Assembly (NCBI RefSeq): GCF_937900395.1
Contig: NZ_CALCDX010000152.1
Span: 1-64,000, forward strand
From: an uncultured Caulobacter sp.
GTDB lineage: Bacteria; Pseudomonadota; Alphaproteobacteria; Caulobacterales; Caulobacteraceae
DNA length: 64,000 bases
Direction: 5' to 3'
Shown one piece after another: positions 61,853 to 64,000 of the stretch. Below the pieces are notes generated by a model, which was given only the letters and a program-made list of their open reading frames with translations, was not told the origin of the DNA and did not search any database. The stretch's first letter is position 1. The number at the start of each line of letters is the position of its first letter. The position numbers were made by a program, and so were the translations under genes.

Positions 61853-62569
61853 CTACTGAGCCGCCGCCGCCGGCGGCGCATTGACCAGCGGCGGACCGGT
61901 GAACTCCGCCTCGATCTGAACCTCGACCTCGTCGCCGACGCCCATGGTCGTGCCGGGCGCCGGAACGCCGAAGGCGATGCCGAAGTCCGAGCGCTTGAAG
62001 ACGCCCTTGGCCGAGAAGCCGACGCGGGCGTGCGGATCCATCGGATGGCCGGCGTAGCCGCCGTTATAGGTCACGTCCAAGGTGACCGGCTTGGTGACGC
62101 CATGCAGGGTCAGGTCGCCGGTCACCTTGCCGGTGTCTGGCCCCGTCACCTCGACCTTGGAGGAGCGGAAGGTGATCGACGGATAGGTTCCGGTGTTCAG
62201 CCACTGCGGCCCGATCAGATCGGCCTGGAAGCCAGGCGGCGGCGACGGCAGTGTCAGGGACTTCGGGTCGATCGTCGCCTCGATCGCGCTGGCGACCGCG
62301 TTGTTCTGATCGAACCGCAGCTTGGCGTCGAAGGTCCCGAACGCCGCCGTGTAGTGCGAGAAGCCCAGGTGGCTGACCCGGAACACCAGGCTCGCATGCG
62401 ACTTGTCGAGCACATAGTCGCCGGCCGGGATGTCGGCCTTGGGCGGCTTCAGCGCGGTGGAGGCCGGCGGCGCGGCGACCAGCGGCGGCTCGGCCGCCTT
62501 CTTGTCGTCGGTTGAGGGCGAGCAGGCTGCCAGCGCCAGCAGCGCCACGATGGGCAGGATCGTCTTCAT
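61853..62569 (-). CDS. YceI family lipoprotein
   Basis: A 238-residue protein with a lipoprotein signal (LLALAAC-S, lipid-modified Cys16) and an Ala/Pro linker, then a YceI beta-barrel (res. ~50-225: DYVLDKSHASLVFRVSHLGFSHYTAAFGTF ... KVTGDLTLHGVTKPVTLDV ... RSDFGIAFGVPAPG). YceI proteins bind isoprenoid-like lipids; the role is not known. Starts at ATG 62569. Confidence 0.92.
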   Translation of the reverse strand: MKTILPIVALLALAACSPSTDDKKAAEPPLVAAPPASTALKPPKADIPAGDYVLDKSHASLVFRVSHLGFSHYTAAFGTFDAKLRFDQNNAVASAIEATIDPKSLTLPSPPPGFQADLIGPQWLNTGTYPSITFRSSKVEVTGPDTGKVTGDLTLHGVTKPVTLDVTYNGGYAGHPMDPHARVGFSAKGVFKRSDFGIAFGVPAPGTTMGVGDEVEVQIEAEFTGPPLVNAPPAAAAQ

Positions 62570-62612
62570 GCGTCTTCCTCCCTCCCCTTGATCGGGGGCG
62601 CGCGACGCAGAA

Positions 62613-62645
62613 GGCCCCTACGCCGACGAAGCGTCAACGTAGGGG
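62613..62645. other. Inverted repeat between the RTX and YceI genes
   Basis: GCCCCTACG and CGTAGGGGC form a perfect 9-bp stem with a 15-base loop. It lies 28 bases after the end of the RTX gene and 44 bases before the YceI start. There is no T run, so a factor-dependent terminator or operator is possible. Confidence 0.5.
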
Positions 62646-62672
62646 CGCGAAGGAAGTTGCCTCTGGCGTCGG

Positions 62673-63851
62673 TCAGAGGCCGAGGATCGAGGTGGCGTCG
62701 ATGGTCGAGAGGTTGGCGCCCATCAGGACAATGATGTTGTCATAGGCGTCGCCTTCATCGCCAAGATCGGTGAAGAGTGTGACGCCACCGCCCATTTCCA
62801 CGGCCACATACCGAACGCCGTCCGCCGCGAACGCCGCCTCGATCGCCGAGAAATCCAGCGTCGGCATTTCGATGTAGTTCGTGTTGGAGCCAGCGGGGCT
62901 GTTGTAGAACAGGATGTGATCGTCCGCGGTCATATCGGTAATCGTATCCACGCCGTAGTAGGGCGCATCGCCATTGGCGAAGGCGAAGGTGTCCGCCCCG
63001 GCTCCGCCGGTCAGCGTGTCCGCGCCAAGACTGCCGAAAAGGAAGTCATCGCCACCGCCGCCCCTTAAGACGTTCGCGTTTATGTCACCCAGCAAGCTGT
63101 CGCCGGCGTCGGTGCCAGTGATATTCTCGACATTCGAGATCGTGACGAGCACCCCAGGGGCGATCGTCTGCGCGCCCTTGTTGAGGTCGACCATCACCCC
63201 CGCCGCAAAATTCGCCGTGCTCTCGACGAAGGCGAGCGTGTCGCTTCCATCTCCGCCGTCGATGACGCGAGTCGTGACGTAGTTCGTCACCTCAAGAAAA
63301 TCGTTCCCCGCCCCGCCTAGCATGGTGTCGTTGGAATTGCCGCTCTGGATCGTATCGTCGCCATCGCCGCCGATCATCAGCGAACCCGGCGCTGCGGCTC
63401 CGAAGATGCCGCCAGTGACGATGTTGTCGTTCCCAGCGCCGCCGTCGAGGATGTCGGCGCCGCCTTTGCCCTCGATGAGATCATTACCCGCGCCGCCCGA
63501 CAGGTAATTGTCGCCAGCATTACCGACCAGCCAGTCGACCCCGGACGAGCCAATGATGTTCTCGATCGAAACGAGGGTGTCCACAAGGCCGCCCACAGGA
63601 CCGATCACCGAAGCAAATTGCCCCAGCAGATTGACCATCAGAAAGGAGAACGGCCCGACGGGTTCGGCGTCCTCATAGCTGACCGTGTCGCTGCCCGCGC
63701 CGCCGTCCAGGGTGTCGTAACCTGCTCCGCCGATCAGCAGGTCGTCACCCTCGCCGCCCTGCAGCGTGTCGTTTCCGCCCAGCCCCACAAGGGTGTCGGC
63801 GTCAGCGCCGCCGACCAGCAGATCATCACCTTCGGTTCCCACAAGATACAT
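62673..63851 (-). CDS. RTX (hemolysin-type) calcium-binding repeat protein
   Basis: A 392-residue acidic protein made largely of nonapeptide repeats (GGxGxDxLx) in several blocks: residues ~8-60, ~85-155 and ~225-280, with loops between. Each block would form a calcium-filled beta-roll. No enzyme domain is visible and there is no N-terminal signal; such proteins usually leave by type I secretion using a C-terminal signal. The start has GGGGAGG upstream. No type I transporter is in the window. Confidence 0.9.
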   Translation of the reverse strand: MYLVGTEGDDLLVGGADADTLVGLGGNDTLQGGEGDDLLIGGAGYDTLDGGAGSDTVSYEDAEPVGPFSFLMVNLLGQFASVIGPVGGLVDTLVSIENIIGSSGVDWLVGNAGDNYLSGGAGNDLIEGKGGADILDGGAGNDNIVTGGIFGAAAPGSLMIGGDGDDTIQSGNSNDTMLGGAGNDFLEVTNYVTTRVIDGGDGSDTLAFVESTANFAAGVMVDLNKGAQTIAPGVLVTISNVENITGTDAGDSLLGDINANVLRGGGGDDFLFGSLGADTLTGGAGADTFAFANGDAPYYGVDTITDMTADDHILFYNSPAGSNTNYIEMPTLDFSAIEAAFAADGVRYVAVEMGGGVTLFTDLGDEGDAYDNIIVLMGANLSTIDATSILGL

Positions 63852-64000
63852 GGCTAGCCTCCCCGCTCCGGAAGTGGAGCGGAGCCATTGGCGGACAACC
63901 TAAGATTTATCTCAAGTGAATTTTTCCACCTCAGGAACAGTAACCAAGAGGCACAACCAGCAGGAAACCATGGTCGCCGCCGCTAGAACAGCAGCCCCTT
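63852..64000. other. Window end, no gene seen
   Basis: These 149 bases hold the upstream region of the RTX gene (ribosome site GGGGAGG) and A/T-richer sequence. I see no gene, repeat or RNA. Confidence 0.6.

Overview
The window is GC-rich, densely coded DNA from an alphaproteobacterium, almost certainly a Caulobacter or very close relative. The evidence is the flagellar pair fliX / flgI with an flbY-like gene, a LexA operator of the GTTC-N7-GTTC type, CtrA-like and sigma54-like promoter motifs at the flagellar locus, clustered GANTC (CcrM) sites before ftsW, and families of palindromic intergenic repeats. No phage, IS element, plasmid gene or CRISPR array is visible; this is ordinary chromosome.

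Layout. 1-3040: 3' end of an initiator-type tRNA-Met, a CYTH/CHAD protein, bioB and a small basic protein. 3189-23478 (minus strand): division and cell wall (dcw) cluster, read mraZ-rsmH-ftsL-ftsI-murE-murF-mraY-murD, then a 5.4 kb block of unrelated genes (ClC channel, secreted protein, HWE histidine kinase, DUF6481 protein, small proteins), then ftsW-murG, a small secreted pair, then murC-murB. ddl, ftsQ, ftsA and ftsZ are not in the window. 23867-24251: RNase P RNA. 24427-36135: PaiB-like flavoprotein, AmiD-like amidase, EamA transporter, flavin monooxygenase, MpaB-type protein, DUF3052 and enoyl-CoA hydratase genes, a single-domain response regulator, a PPOX protein, an M16 peptidase and a DksA-type protein. 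36339-38939: flagellar genes fliX (minus) and flgI / rod-binding / flbY (plus). 38936-44158: methyltransferase, DUF3422, ABC-F ATPase, DUF1203 and two paralogous one-helix microproteins. 44159-47065: uvrA behind a perfect LexA operator. 47235-51561: four paralogous polytopic membrane proteins, interrupted by a GST gene. 51661-55712: trmFO, a CFA-like methyltransferase, DUF2177 and an MscS channel. 55865-61652: a six-gene purine catabolic operon (allantoate amidohydrolase, ureidoglycine aminotransferase, allantoinase PuuE, OHCU decarboxylase, membrane urate oxidase PuuD, TetR regulator). 61853-63851: a YceI lipoprotein and an RTX-repeat protein.

How it works together. The dcw genes overlap by 1-8 bases and should be one transcript starting above mraZ. 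That promoter region holds three TGGG boxes at 10-base intervals (probable MraZ operator) and a perfect LexA box, suggesting that envelope synthesis and division could respond to DNA damage. The purine operon turns urate into glycine, oxalurate and ammonia, with each start codon overlapping the previous stop.

Most notable. A 90-bp copy of a palindromic repeat sits in frame inside murF, adding 30 residues; the same repeat family occurs between rnpB and the next gene. Other points are the LexA box on the dcw cluster, the four-member membrane paralog array, the paired microproteins, and operator-like palindromes before bioB, the flavin monooxygenase, the M16 peptidase and the purine operon. I did not find a convincing wholly new defence or metabolic system.
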